Positions 1 to 9,165 of a stretch of DNA of 64,000 nt are shown piece after piece; the stretch's first letter is position 1, and each line of letters begins with the position of its first letter. This DNA is from Lentisphaerae bacterium WC36 (GTDB taxonomy: Bacteria; Verrucomicrobiota; Lentisphaeria; Victivallales; SZUA-371): NCBI GenBank assembly GCA_020683205.1, contig CP085689.1, positions 1,488,001 through 1,552,000 of the forward strand, in the 5' to 3' direction. The notes below the pieces were generated by a model, which was not told where the DNA came from, made no database searches, and saw only the letters and a program-made list of their open reading frames with translations. A program made the position numbers and the translations under genes.

Positions 1-1284
1 ATATTTCAATAAATAATTATAACCATATCGTTTTAACATTTCAGGAGGTACAAAATTTGCAACTCCAGCATTTACCTTTAACTTTGTATTAAGAGCTAAC
101 GCCTTATCACTATTTAAAAATTTAATGTACTCCCAAGCCGCATCACGCACTGCTTTTGATTTCACGCCACTAAAAATTCCATACATTCTACTATTAAGTT
201 CTGCTCCACGCTTACCTGTCGGCCCCTTTGGCACTAGCGCAGTGCCGACTAATTGCGGGTTGATTAACTTAAAATTACGCTCACTAATATAATGAATAAA
301 CATACCAATTTTTCCTAATTCCCAATCTCTAGTGTCTTTAATATGATTTTTTATGGCATAACCACGCATCACGTTACCATTTTTATCAATCCATTTTTCA
401 GTTAGAAGTTTGATATAGAAATCCAACGCAATGGCCCCCTGTTCTGAATCGTATGCAAAATACCATCGTTGTCGTTCGGGGCTATATTTCATCAAATTCC
501 CTCCGCTTGACCACAAGAATGTAGTCCACTGCCAACCATTTAATCCCATAAATACGCCATAAACCCCATTATCTGGATCATGAATCTTTTTTGCGGCTTG
601 ATAAAAATCATCCCATGTCCAATTTTCATTTGGGTAAGGTATATTATTTTTTTGAAATAAATCTTTGCGATAAAGTAAAAAACGACTCAAAAGTTGCCCA
701 TAAGGCAATGCCCAGTAATGTTTTCTTTTTTTTACATCATTATCTTTTGCTCGATAAATAACAGGTATTACTCTTTTATCAATACGTCGTCTTAATTCAG
801 CTTGAGAAAACTCCGTAAAATATTCGTCAAGAGGATATAAGAAATTGCTATTTATATAGTTGTAGCTTTTATTGAAATTAACATACAAAATGTCTGGAGC
901 AACTCCGCCAGCAATCGCTAGCAAATCGCTTTCGACTCCAATAAAATAGATTCCGCTAAAGTTATGAAGTTGAATTTCAACATTATCCCAATTGTAATCA
1001 CCATAAACATTGGGGTTATTTTTATATTTTTTTGCGTATTTTTCTTTGAAAACTTTAGGAAAGTTTTTAATGAATAATTTTACTGTTTGATAATTTGCTT
1101 GAGTAAAAAAATCATCAGATTCAGGGTCAGGTAGGCGTTGTACTGTTACGTGAATAATTGTTTTGCCATCTTTATTTTGTTCAATATATCCAACCGCTTT
1201 AGAATTTTGAACAATGAAAAAGAATAACAATAATATAAAATGCGTTTTAAAAAACTTCAACAAAAATTTTATCAAATTATTCAT
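1..1284 (-). CDS. Sugar ABC transporter substrate-binding protein (family 1), C-terminus cut by window edge
   Basis: The frame is open for 428 codons from an ATG at 1284 to base 1 with no stop, so the C-terminus lies outside the window. The N-terminus has a basic start and a hydrophobic stretch (FILLLFFFIVQ) that looks like a signal peptide or membrane anchor, then a mature domain. Features typical of family 1 carbohydrate-binding lipoproteins and periplasmic proteins include an aspartate-rich segment ending in DILYVN, WALPYGQL, NWTWDDFYQAAKKI, a GLNGWQW-like loop and a late GIFSGVKSKA segment followed by AAWEYIKFL. It should bind a sugar or oligosaccharide outside the inner membrane and pass it to an ABC permease, but no permease or ATPase gene is in view. 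No lipobox cysteine is evident. Substrate is unknown. The family call is confident; completeness and specificity are not. Confidence 0.85.
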   Translation of the reverse strand, partial: MNNLIKFLLKFFKTHFILLLFFFIVQNSKAVGYIEQNKDGKTIIHVTVQRLPDPESDDFFTQANYQTVKLFIKNFPKVFKEKYAKKYKNNPNVYGDYNWDNVEIQLHNFSGIYFIGVESDLLAIAGGVAPDILYVNFNKSYNYINSNFLYPLDEYFTEFSQAELRRRIDKRVIPVIYRAKDNDVKKRKHYWALPYGQLLSRFLLYRKDLFQKNNIPYPNENWTWDDFYQAAKKIHDPDNGVYGVFMGLNGWQWTTFLWSSGGNLMKYSPERQRWYFAYDSEQGAIALDFYIKLLTEKWIDKNGNVMRGYAIKNHIKDTRDWELGKIGMFIHYISERNFKLINPQLVGTALVPKGPTGKRGAELNSRMYGIFSGVKSKAVRDAAWEYIKFLNSDKALALNTKLKVNAGVANFVPPEMLKRYGYNYLLKY

Positions 1285-1397
1285 CGCCTACCCTATATTG
1301 TATTTTATCAACTCGACTAAATACAATAGTTCTTATAGGACAAACTCGCAAGCAAAGAAAGAGGAAAATTAAGCAATATTTATCACACTAAAAAAAT

Positions 1398-1433
1398 AAA
1401 GACTTTTAAAGGAAATTTCTTTTAAAAGTCTTT
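1398..1433 (-). terminator. Rho-independent terminator of the DEAD-box helicase gene
   Basis: Arms of 13 bases (AAAGACTTTTAAA at 1398-1410 and its exact complement at 1421-1433) enclose a 10-base loop. On the minus strand the stem is followed by a T-rich run. It lies 18 bp beyond the helicase stop codon. Confidence 0.75.
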
Positions 1434-1450
1434 ATTGAAAATATTTTAAA

Positions 1451-3256
1451 TTAAGAATTACGTTTGCGCTTTTTTGCAGAACCTTTACGATCTGACTTTC
1501 TATCACGTTTACGTTTATCTTTCTTATTATTCTTATCAAAATCATCGCCAAACCTTTTACTACGTCGAGCACGAGATTTATCACGATTTTTTGATTTGTT
1601 TTTATCGTCTTTAGAGTCTTTAGCAATCTCTACAATTGGGCGATTGCTCTTATTGCCTGAATTTAAGCTCTCAATAATTTTTTCAGCGTCCGAAAATGAT
1701 ACCGTTACAAAAGAGAATGTATCAAAGCAGCTAACGCCATCAATTTTACGACCCTTAACACGGCTTTTCTGCTCAATATAGTCAACTAATTTGCGAGGCG
1801 AAAAATCATCCTTTTTGCCTTTAGCTATAAATAATCGTGCACGTTCTTCATTATCGTCAGCGCCGACAGCATCATAACCAAAATCGCGCCCTCTTTTTTT
1901 ATTGCGATCTTTACGGCGATCGTTGCGTTTTTTAGGTTTTAAGTCACTATAACTAGAAGGTAGTAAATCATTTTTGCAAACCATCTTTAATAGAGCAGAA
2001 ACTAACCAATCAGCATCATGCTTTACTAATAAATCACGACTAAATTTTAAATAATCGCTATGTTCATTTTCACTAATTAACTTACTAATATCTTGTTGCA
2101 ACTTAATTTTTTTATGTTCAACAATTTTTTCAGCATCAGGTAAATCTTCACGGCGAATATCAGTTTGAGCAATTTTTTGAATTAAATTTAGCTTACGATA
2201 TTCAGCTGGAGTTACAAATGTAATCGCAGTACCTTTACGCCCTGCTCGACCTGTACGACCGATACGGTGAACATATGCCTCAGCTTCTTGTGGAATAGAA
2301 TAATTAATGACATGCGTTAAATTTTGCACATCAATACCACGAGCTGCAACGTCAGTAGCAACTAAAACATTAAAACGAGCATTCTTAAAACGATTGATAA
2401 CTTTTGTTCTTTGAGCTTGAGAAATATCGCCATGCAATGCGTCAGCCATGTAGCCACGATTAACTAATTTTTCAGCGACTTCATCTACATCATTTTTTGT
2501 ACGGCAAAAAACCATCCCAAAGAAATCATGTTCTAAATCTAAAATACGACATAATGCTTCAAATTTACTCTCACGTCTAACTTCAAAATAAATTTGATCT
2601 GTTAAAGTTGTCGCTAATGTTTTCTTTTCGACTTTAACGATTTCATGATCACTCATAAAATTTTGTGCAATATTCATGATTTCTTTAGGCATTGTCGCAG
2701 AAAACATTAACATTTTACGATCTTCTTTAGTATGCTCTAAGATAAATTCAATATCCTCCACAAACCCCATTTGAAGCATTTCATCAGCTTCGTCAAGCAC
2801 TGCAAATGAAACATTATCTAGTTTCAATGTCCCACGGCGAATATGATCCATTACACGGCCAGGAGTACCAACAACTACATCTACACCTCGCTTAAGGTTT
2901 CTGATCTGAATTTCAATACTTTGCCCGCCATAAATAGGGGTCATTTTTAAATCTTTGTCACCTTTTAATGAATTTAACTCTTCAACAACTTGTAGTGTTA
3001 ATTCACGTGTTGGTGTTAAAATAATTGCTTGAACATGTTTTTTATGTCCTTCTAATCTTTCGATAATAGGCAAACCAAATGCTGCAGTTTTACCTGTTCC
3101 AGTTTGAGCTTGAGCAACTACGTCTTTTTCGCTATTCAAAAGCAACGGAATTGTTAAAGCTTGAATTTCAGAAGGTTCTTCAAAACCTTTCTTTACTAAG
3201 GCTTCTAATACTTTATCAGACAACCCTAGTTCTTTAAATTTTGGTAATTTTGTCAT
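1451..3256 (-). CDS. deaD: DEAD-box ATP-dependent RNA helicase with DbpA-type RNA-binding domain
   Basis: This cytoplasmic RNA helicase would unwind RNA in ribosome assembly or mRNA decay, commonly under cold stress. The 601-residue protein shows the full motif set in order: Q motif (GFEEPSEIQ), motif I AQTGTGKT, Ia PTREL, Ib TPGR, II DEAD, III SAT, and VI HRIGRTGR near residue 340. Residues about 475-560 (ARLFIAKGKKDDFSPRKLV to the VSFSDAEKI segment) resemble the DbpA RNA-binding domain used by DeaD/CsdA. The last 50 residues are almost entirely Lys, Arg, Asp and Ser, a basic RNA-binding tail common in cold-shock helicases. It stands alone between its own terminator and a 167-bp gap separating it from ftsB. 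The choice of DeaD over other DEAD paralogues rests on length, the C-terminal domain and the basic tail. Confidence 0.9.
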   Translation of the reverse strand: MTKLPKFKELGLSDKVLEALVKKGFEEPSEIQALTIPLLLNSEKDVVAQAQTGTGKTAAFGLPIIERLEGHKKHVQAIILTPTRELTLQVVEELNSLKGDKDLKMTPIYGGQSIEIQIRNLKRGVDVVVGTPGRVMDHIRRGTLKLDNVSFAVLDEADEMLQMGFVEDIEFILEHTKEDRKMLMFSATMPKEIMNIAQNFMSDHEIVKVEKKTLATTLTDQIYFEVRRESKFEALCRILDLEHDFFGMVFCRTKNDVDEVAEKLVNRGYMADALHGDISQAQRTKVINRFKNARFNVLVATDVAARGIDVQNLTHVINYSIPQEAEAYVHRIGRTGRAGRKGTAITFVTPAEYRKLNLIQKIAQTDIRREDLPDAEKIVEHKKIKLQQDISKLISENEHSDYLKFSRDLLVKHDADWLVSALLKMVCKNDLLPSSYSDLKPKKRNDRRKDRNKKRGRDFGYDAVGADDNEERARLFIAKGKKDDFSPRKLVDYIEQKSRVKGRKIDGVSCFDTFSFVTVSFSDAEKIIESLNSGNKSNRPIVEIAKDSKDDKNKSKNRDKSRARRSKRFGDDFDKNNKKDKRKRDRKSDRKGSAKKRKRNS

Positions 3257-3363
3257 TTATTTATTATTCACTTTATCTGCTTAATTAATGAAAATGTGCC
3301 ATAACATTCACTAATAATAATTTTTCAAAATATTTATTGCTAAATTTCTTGAATTTGATTGCT

Positions 3364-3426
3364 TAATTGCAAATTAAAATTCTTTTCTCAAATTAAGAAT
3401 ATTTTTGAGCTACAAATTTGCAATTA
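3364..3426 (-). repeat. Nested inverted repeats at the 3' end of the coaE-rho-ftsB operon
   Basis: A perfect 12-base outer pair (TAATTGCAAATT at 3364-3375, complement at 3415-3426) encloses an inner hairpin with 6-base arms CTCAAA/TTTGAG at 3387-3392 and 3404-3409. The right outer arm contains the ftsB stop codon. No clean T-tract follows on the minus strand, so it may be an mRNA 3' structure or a weak terminator. Confidence 0.4.
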
Positions 3427-3723
3427 CTCTTGTTTGTTCTTTTTTTCTTTTAAAATTATTTCACCTTCTTCACATAAATTAAAGCGTTCTCGAGCAACTC
3501 TGCTGATAACTTTTGGGTCATTTTTCAGCCCTTCTACTTCAGCATTAATCTCTTTTTGTTCTGCAACTACTTTAGCTAGTTCATCTGTTTTACTAGTTAA
3601 AAATTTTCGTGATTTATCACGATTTTTTCCAACCATCATACAATAAATGACCACGCCAGTACTTATCAACAAAAAAATCATAATAAATACAGTATAAACA
3701 ACGCTTTGCCCTTTGCGGTTCAT
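3424..3723 (-). CDS. ftsB: FtsB/DivIC-family septum formation initiator protein
   Basis: A 99-residue bitopic protein with a short cytoplasmic tail (MNRKGQS), one membrane segment (about residues 9-29), a periplasmic heptad-like coiled coil (DELAKVVAEQKEINAEVEGL) and a conserved tail DPKVISRVARERFNL followed by EEGEII. That tail, resembling DP-x-x-I-x-x-x-A-R-E-x-L-x-x-x-x-x-G-E, is the hallmark of FtsB/DivIC, which with FtsL and FtsQ forms the divisome activation complex. Length matches the family (about 90-120). It is last in the coaE-rho-ftsB series, 35 bp after rho. FtsB and DivIC are homologous, so the symbol is a convention; the assignment comes from topology plus the C-terminal motif. 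Confidence 0.75.
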   Translation of the reverse strand: MNRKGQSVVYTVFIMIFLLISTGVVIYCMMVGKNRDKSRKFLTSKTDELAKVVAEQKEINAEVEGLKNDPKVISRVARERFNLCEEGEIILKEKKNKQE

Positions 3724-3758
3724 AATTTTAACTCCATTTTGAATTTAATTTATATCAA

Positions 3759-5519
3759 TTAATTCAATCCTAATTGCAATAGAAATTCAGCATTTGAATA
3801 GGTCTTTTTCAACTTACCAAGTAGCAATTCCATTGCTTCAGGTCCTGGTACACCATTCATAGCACGGCGTAATGTCCAAATACGCTGCAACTCATCAGGG
3901 TGCATTAGTAATTCCTCTTTTCGAGTACCACTTTTCTCAATATTAATTGCTGGATAAATACGTTTTTGGCTTAACGTTCTATCAAGGTGCAATTCCATAT
4001 TACCAGTACCTTTAAACTCTTCGAAAATAACTTCATCCATTCTGCTTCCAGTATCAACTAATGCTGTTGCAATAATTGTTAAACTTCCATGATTTTCGAT
4101 ATTTCTTGCAGCGCCAAAGAAACGTTTTGGTTTATGTAGCGCATTAGCATCAACTCCGCCGGATAAAATTTTACCACTGTGAGGTTGAACTGTATTATAA
4201 GCACGTGCTAAACGTGTAATACTATCTAAAAGAATAACCACATCTTTGCCATACTCAACTAAACGTTTTGCTTTTTCAATAACCATTTCTGCAACTTGAA
4301 CATGACGTTCTGGTGGCTCGTCAAAAGTTGAGCTAACAACTTCCGCGTTAACAGAACGTTTCATATCAGTCACCTCTTCAGGGCGCTCATCAATTAACAA
4401 AATAATTAATTCGACTTCTGGGCTATTTTTAGTAATTGAATTAGCCATTTTTTGCATTAAAACAGTTTTTCCTGTTTTTGGAGGAGCAACAATCAGACCA
4501 CGTTGTCCTTTACCTATTGGTGAAACGATATCGACAACACGTCCTGAAAAATCTTTAGGATCATGTTCTAAGGCCAATCTTTCTGTTGGGAAGTATGGTG
4601 TTAAATTACCAAAAGGAATAATTCCCTTTTTACGCTCAGGTGAATCATGATTAATAGTCTCAACTTTTAACATTGCAAAGAAACGTTCTTTTTCACGAGG
4701 AGAACGAATTTGACCACCTACAAAATCACCTGTCTTTAGGGAAAAACGTCGGATTTGTGATGGGCTTAAATAAATATCTTCTGAGCTTGGCATATAGTTG
4801 TAACTTGATGAACGTAAAAAACCAAAACCATCATTAGTAATTTCTAGGAATCCACTACCATACATAATACCATTCTGTTCTGAGTTCGAGCGTAAAATTT
4901 CAAAAATTAATTTTGATTTCTCTAATGCACCAACACCTTCAACATTTAATTCATCAGCCATCTTAGTCAGCTCTTGCATGCTTTTCTCTTGCAACTCATG
5001 AATATTTAAACTGGGTGCAACTTGATCACGAATTACATCACGGCGGCGACCATTTCTGCCACCACTATTGCCATTGCGATTATTATTGTTATTATGACGA
5101 TTGTTGTAATTGCGATTGTTATTATGTCGCTGGTTATTATTGCGATTATTATTGTTTTGCTTCACAGCTACAGCTGAATCTTCATTATTTGCTTTATCAC
5201 ATTGTTGATTATTTTCAACATTTACTGCTTTTTGAGTAGGTTCTTTTGGAGGTAGTTCTTGACTAGTATCTTCTTTGTTTACAGTATTTACATCATCTGT
5301 TTTGCGAGGTCTACCACGACGTTTTGTTACTTCTGCTACGTCTTCATTTTTAGAATCAGACTTCTTTGCGCTTGTTTCAATATTAGTTTGATTGCTAGTA
5401 GTCTCTTCTTTGCGAGGTCTACCACGACGGCGAACTGCTTTCGCTTCAGTGTTTTGTTCAGCTTGAACCGCAGAGTTTTCTACAGCGCCATTCGCTTCAT
5501 TTTGTTTTTTTTCGGTCAT
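3759..5519 (-). CDS. rho: Transcription termination factor Rho with Asn-rich N-terminal extension
   Basis: Rho is a hexameric RNA-dependent ATPase that ends transcription. The C-terminal 400 residues are orthodox: RNA-binding OB fold with [20 protein letters not shown] near residue 225, Walker A APPKTGKT, Walker [17 protein letters not shown], and a secondary-site segment [20 protein letters not shown]. Total length is 586 residues against about 420 in E. coli; the excess is an N-terminal disordered region of about 165 residues. It has two AT-hook-like blocks (RRRGRPRK near 30, KRRGRPRK near 66) and an Asn/Arg/His-rich low-complexity tract at about 120-155, then GGRNGRRRD. Such insertions are known in Rho of Bacteroidota and some Clostridia, where condensation or prion-like behaviour has been described. 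The gene starts 22 bp inside the coaE 3' end, implying translational coupling. Confidence 0.97.
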   Translation of the reverse strand: MTEKKQNEANGAVENSAVQAEQNTEAKAVRRRGRPRKEETTSNQTNIETSAKKSDSKNEDVAEVTKRRGRPRKTDDVNTVNKEDTSQELPPKEPTQKAVNVENNQQCDKANNEDSAVAVKQNNNNRNNNQRHNNNRNYNNRHNNNNNRNGNSGGRNGRRRDVIRDQVAPSLNIHELQEKSMQELTKMADELNVEGVGALEKSKLIFEILRSNSEQNGIMYGSGFLEITNDGFGFLRSSSYNYMPSSEDIYLSPSQIRRFSLKTGDFVGGQIRSPREKERFFAMLKVETINHDSPERKKGIIPFGNLTPYFPTERLALEHDPKDFSGRVVDIVSPIGKGQRGLIVAPPKTGKTVLMQKMANSITKNSPEVELIILLIDERPEEVTDMKRSVNAEVVSSTFDEPPERHVQVAEMVIEKAKRLVEYGKDVVILLDSITRLARAYNTVQPHSGKILSGGVDANALHKPKRFFGAARNIENHGSLTIIATALVDTGSRMDEVIFEEFKGTGNMELHLDRTLSQKRIYPAINIEKSGTRKEELLMHPDELQRIWTLRRAMNGVPGPEAMELLLGKLKKTYSNAEFLLQLGLN

Positions 5520-6141
5520 ACTTAACTCTTAATTTTTTATCTATTATTTTACATTGTTCAACTAATTCATTTAACGAGCCATTATTAATTATAGCATAAT
5601 CTGCTAGCTCTAGTTTAATATCTGCAGATAATTGGGCTTTTTTTCTAAATTCGACTTCAGTTTTTGAGTAACCTCGTTTCAAAAGTCGTTGATTTTGTTT
5701 TTCTTTAGAACACCAAACGCCAATCACTGCCTCAAAATAAGTTTCTAAATTACTTTCAAATAGCAAAGGAATATCAAAAATAATAAATTTTTGACTCGCT
5801 GTAGCAATCCTTTCTTGAGCTTTTTTAAATATGTAAGGATTAAGCACAGCACTTAAAAAGCTTAATTCGGATAAATAATTCTCGTTTGCAAAAATTTTAT
5901 TTGCAATATCTTTACGGTTTATAACCCCTTCTTCATTAATAAAACTTTCATTCCAGTGTTTGATAAAATTTTTATTTAGTTCAGTGGCATAATCATAATA
6001 CACCTCGTGGCACAATTCATCGGCACATAAGAAAAAATATTTATCGGAAAATTTGTTTTTAAAAACATCAACTACCGTGCTTTTTCCACACCCGATGCCA
6101 CCTGTTAAACCAATTATAATTTTATCTGAGGGTAATTCCAT
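5497..6141 (-). CDS. coaE: Dephospho-CoA kinase
   Basis: Catalyses the final step of coenzyme A synthesis, phosphorylating the 3'-OH of the dephospho-CoA ribose with ATP. The P-loop [12 protein letters not shown] sits close to the N-terminus, followed by the CoaE lid and CoA-binding region ([12 protein letters not shown]), [11 protein letters not shown], and a C-terminal half with [15 protein letters not shown]. The open frame begins at a GTG at 6153. I prefer the ATG at 6141 (214 residues) because it places the P-loop at the usual distance from the start; neither start has a clear SD. The 3' end overlaps rho by 23 bp. The 284 bp upstream separate it from the divergent Nudix gene and should carry both promoters; I see no regulator site there. 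Confidence 0.93.
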   Translation of the reverse strand: MELPSDKIIIGLTGGIGCGKSTVVDVFKNKFSDKYFFLCADELCHEVYYDYATELNKNFIKHWNESFINEEGVINRKDIANKIFANENYLSELSFLSAVLNPYIFKKAQERIATASQKFIIFDIPLLFESNLETYFEAVIGVWCSKEKQNQRLLKRGYSKTEVEFRKKAQLSADIKLELADYAIINNGSLNELVEQCKIIDKKLRVKYDRKKTK

Positions 6142-6437
6142 ATCAAAGCGCACTATAATTAAATATTTATTTACTGAAATTAGCGAAACATTAACTATTA
6201 TTTTATAATAACCTAAACTTTTTCTATTTAAACACCTAAAATTTCAAAAAAAATACAATAAACAATATTACTATTTTAGGAAAATTAGATGTTGAAAATA
6301 TACTGAAATTTGTGTATCTTTTATAGTTTATAAAGTAGATTTTTGAATTATTCTGTATTACCTTATACTACTATATTAACAAATTTGCAATATTTTTTGC
6401 AAAAAAACTTTAAAAAAAGTAAATAATAGATTTAAAT

Positions 6438-7028
6438 ATGAAAAAAAACAGTAAAAATATCAGCAACACTAAAATTGCAAGCGGGAATTTTTTAAAACTA
6501 ACAAAAATAGAATACTCTGACAAAACTAGCCAAATCCGAAGCTGGGAGTCTGTTGAACGAGTAAATAGCCACGGCGCATCAATCATTATTGCGAAACTAC
6601 AACCAAGTAATCGTTTGATTTTAATTGAACAATTTCGTCCTCCAGCAAATAATTATGTTATAGAATTTCCAGCTGGTTTAATTGATGAAGGAGAAACCGC
6701 TTTGCAAAGCGCAATTCGTGAATTAAAAGAAGAGACAGGTTATATTTCCAAACCATGTAAAAATAATTTAGAAGCTAATTTTGACTTTGTTAGTATGCCC
6801 TTATACAGCTCTCCTGGAGTAACAGGCGAAACAATAACATTTGTTCAGCTTGAAATCGATGAAATAAACCATGGCGAAGTTATTCAAGAATTGGAACCCT
6901 CCGAAGATTTAACTGTGCATTTGGTTCCTTTACAAGACTTGCATCAGTTTTTGCTAGAAAAGGCAGCCAACAATGTAGCAATTGATGCAAAATTATATGC
7001 TTTTAGTTTAGCAAATTTAAAAAAATGA
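6438..7028 (+). CDS. Nudix hydrolase, ADP-ribose pyrophosphatase type
   Basis: A 196-residue Nudix hydrolase likely to cleave ADP-ribose or a related nucleoside diphosphate derivative into AMP and a sugar phosphate. The Nudix box reads GLIDEGETALQSAIRELKEETGY (first 20 residues are the G-x5-E-x7-R-E core), near residue 80, with catalytic REL-x-EE. Upstream FRPPANNYVIEFPAGL matches the ADPRase (NudF) subfamily, and SSPGVTGETITFVQL follows the box, as in that group. The start is ATG with a poor SD. It begins a plus-strand series with rimO and pgsA, though the 82-bp gap before rimO leaves room for a separate promoter. Substrate is inferred from subfamily resemblance only. Confidence 0.85.
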   Translation: MKKNSKNISNTKIASGNFLKLTKIEYSDKTSQIRSWESVERVNSHGASIIIAKLQPSNRLILIEQFRPPANNYVIEFPAGLIDEGETALQSAIRELKEETGYISKPCKNNLEANFDFVSMPLYSSPGVTGETITFVQLEIDEINHGEVIQELEPSEDLTVHLVPLQDLHQFLLEKAANNVAIDAKLYAFSLANLKK

Positions 7029-7110
7029 TTTTTTTGTTTTAACTATCGCAAAAAAGAGGTATATTATTTAACTAATAGTTTTATAGCTACATTTAATAAA
7101 AAATAACCAA

Positions 7111-8502
7111 TTGGTTTATCAAGTGAAAAATAAAGAAAATTATATATACATAGTTAGTTTAGGGTGTGCGAAAAATTTCGTTGACACCGAAGTTATGGCA
7201 GCATCTTTAATGATGGATAATATTTTTATTACTCCATACGAGGATGAGGCTAATATCTTTTTAATTAATAGTTGTGCTTTTATTCAGTCAGCTCGTGATG
7301 AAACAACCGAAATGATTCAGAATGCAATCAAGTGGAAAAATAGTACTAAATCAAAACGACATATTATAGTTAGTGGTTGTATCAACCAATGGGATACAGA
7401 TGGATCTTTTCGTGATAATTTTACTGATGTTGATTTATGGGTGGGCATTGATGAAGTTAAAAATATTGGCGATATTATTTTAAAATTAGTACGCAAAAAG
7501 TCATCAAATAAACAAATTGCTACCTCAAATCCGCAATTTTTGTATGATGAATCAACACCACGTTTACAATTGACTTCTCCACACTACGCTTATTTAAAAA
7601 TTTCCGACGGCTGCGTTAATAACTGTACATATTGTAGTATACCATTGATACGTGGTAAATTACGTAGCCGCTCAATTGATTCGATCGTTATTGAAGCACA
7701 AAATTTAATCAATAATAATGTAAAAGAATTATTATTAATAGGTCAAGATTTAACAGCTTTTGGTCATGATAAAAACGATAATGATGAAAATTTGGCGAAA
7801 TTATTGCTAGAGTTAGATAAATTAGATGGTGATTTTAAGATTAGAATTTTATATAATCATCCAGCTCATTTAACTAAAGAAGTTCTAGATATTATGGCAG
7901 CGTCAAAGCATATTTTACATTACTTTGATATTCCTTTACAACATATTAACAATGATATTTTAAATAATATGAATCGTAAAGTGACTAAAGAACGAATTAT
8001 TGAGTTATTAAATTATGCTCGTAAAATTATGCCTGATGTAGCAATAAGAACGACATTTATAGTTGGTTTTCCTGGAGAAACAGTGAAGCAATATGCTGAA
8101 TTAAAAGAATTTGTTGCTGAACAAAAATTTACTAGAATGGGTGTATTTGCCTATTGCGAAGAACCTAAAACAAAAGCAATATCTTTTGAAAATAAAGTTG
8201 ATAAAAAAATTGCTCTAGAACGTCAAGATGAATTAATGCATATGCAAGCAGAAATTTCATTTATTAATAACGAAGCGTGCATTGGAAAACGTTTGAAAGT
8301 GATTATTGATTCAATTGATGACGAGAGTAATGAAGCTATTTGTCGGAGTTATATGGATGCGCCTGAAGTTGATAATATTATTATTGTCGATCTGGCTGAT
8401 TTAACAGATAAACAATATGAAAAAATTCAACTTGGAGATTATATTGAAGTTGAAGTTTATGATTGTGAAACATATGAACTATTTGCCAAAGTTGTTCATT
8501 AA
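7111..8502 (+). CDS. rimO: Ribosomal protein uS12 methylthiotransferase RimO (radical SAM), non-ATG start
   Basis: Radical-SAM enzyme that methylthiolates an aspartate of ribosomal protein S12. Order: N-terminal UPF0004 domain starting YIVSLGCAKNFVDTEVM with cysteines at SLGC, NSCAF and SGCINQ for the auxiliary cluster; radical SAM motif CVNNCTYC near residue 168; C-terminal TRAM domain. The SLGCAKNFVDTE signature and the DIPLQHINNDIL segment distinguish RimO/MiaB, and S-x-G-C-A-K-N-x-V-D-x-E is RimO-like. There is no ATG before the first cysteine motif: possible starts are TTG at 7111 or GTG at 7123, neither with a strong SD. The first ATG (7195) lies past the essential SLGC motif and cannot be the start. 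Length of 463 is normal. Confidence 0.93.
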   Translation: MVYQVKNKENYIYIVSLGCAKNFVDTEVMAASLMMDNIFITPYEDEANIFLINSCAFIQSARDETTEMIQNAIKWKNSTKSKRHIIVSGCINQWDTDGSFRDNFTDVDLWVGIDEVKNIGDIILKLVRKKSSNKQIATSNPQFLYDESTPRLQLTSPHYAYLKISDGCVNNCTYCSIPLIRGKLRSRSIDSIVIEAQNLINNNVKELLLIGQDLTAFGHDKNDNDENLAKLLLELDKLDGDFKIRILYNHPAHLTKEVLDIMAASKHILHYFDIPLQHINNDILNNMNRKVTKERIIELLNYARKIMPDVAIRTTFIVGFPGETVKQYAELKEFVAEQKFTRMGVFAYCEEPKTKAISFENKVDKKIALERQDELMHMQAEISFINNEACIGKRLKVIIDSIDDESNEAICRSYMDAPEVDNIIIVDLADLTDKQYEKIQLGDYIEVEVYDCETYELFAKVVH

Positions 8503-8533
8503 AGATAATAAATTAAAGTAAAATAAAGGTTGA

Positions 8534-9148
8534 ATGATGAATTTACCAAACAAGTTGACAGTTGCTAGAATAGTGATGATTTTTTTATTTTTTGCATTAG
8601 CTAATGTTAGCGATAAAGTGTCAAAAATGATTTTTAAGAATGATAGTGATTTTAATTATATTCATTTAATTGCACTAATTATTGCAATTATGGCAGGGTT
8701 AACTGATTTTTTGGACGGATATTTAGCGAGAAAATTTAATTTGGTGACAACTTTTGGAAAATTGATGGATCCATTAGCAGACAAAATTTTTATTACTACA
8801 ACATTTATTTTCGCAGTACAGGTTGAGTTAATGCCTGCGTGGATTGCAGTGGTAGTTATCGCTCGAGAATTTTTAGTTACTGGTTTAAGAACTATAGCAA
8901 TTCAAAAGAACGTAGTGATTCAAGCAGATAAATGGGGTAAATTAAAAACATTTTCGCAAATGTTGATTATTTTTACTGCTGGTTTATCGTGGTTAAGATT
9001 TTTTGATCTGAGAGATGATAAGATTAATGGATTTCAAATCAATTATGTTTGGACTGGATTTTTATGGGCAATTGTTTTTATAACCTTATTTTCTGGTTTT
9101 AATTACTTCTATAAAAACAGAAAATTATTTTTAGATGGTGATATTTAA
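8534..9148 (+). CDS. pgsA: CDP-diacylglycerol--glycerol-3-phosphate 3-phosphatidyltransferase
   Basis: Integral membrane enzyme making phosphatidylglycerophosphate from CDP-diacylglycerol and glycerol-3-phosphate, the committed step to phosphatidylglycerol and cardiolipin. The CDP-alcohol phosphotransferase signature D-G-x2-A-R-x8-G-x3-D-x3-D is visible as DGYLARKFNLVTTFGKLMDPLAD around residues 62-84 (ending DPLAD). The opening NLPNKLTVARIVMI and later IAREFLVTGLR are PgsA-like. Several hydrophobic segments follow; length of 204 is slightly long, with an insertion after the first helix (KVSKMIFKNDSDFNYIH). AAAGG lies just upstream of tandem ATGs at 8534 and 8537. It is convergent with dinB, with only 17 bp between them. 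Confidence 0.93.
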   Translation: MMNLPNKLTVARIVMIFLFFALANVSDKVSKMIFKNDSDFNYIHLIALIIAIMAGLTDFLDGYLARKFNLVTTFGKLMDPLADKIFITTTFIFAVQVELMPAWIAVVVIAREFLVTGLRTIAIQKNVVIQADKWGKLKTFSQMLIIFTAGLSWLRFFDLRDDKINGFQINYVWTGFLWAIVFITLFSGFNYFYKNRKLFLDGDI

Positions 9149-9165
9149 ATACTACCAAATTAAAT

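Noticed and set aside
5015-5239. Cys/Tyr/Asp-rich open frame opposite rho
   Set aside because: It arises from the complement of the Asn-rich codon tract in rho; no start signal or homology.
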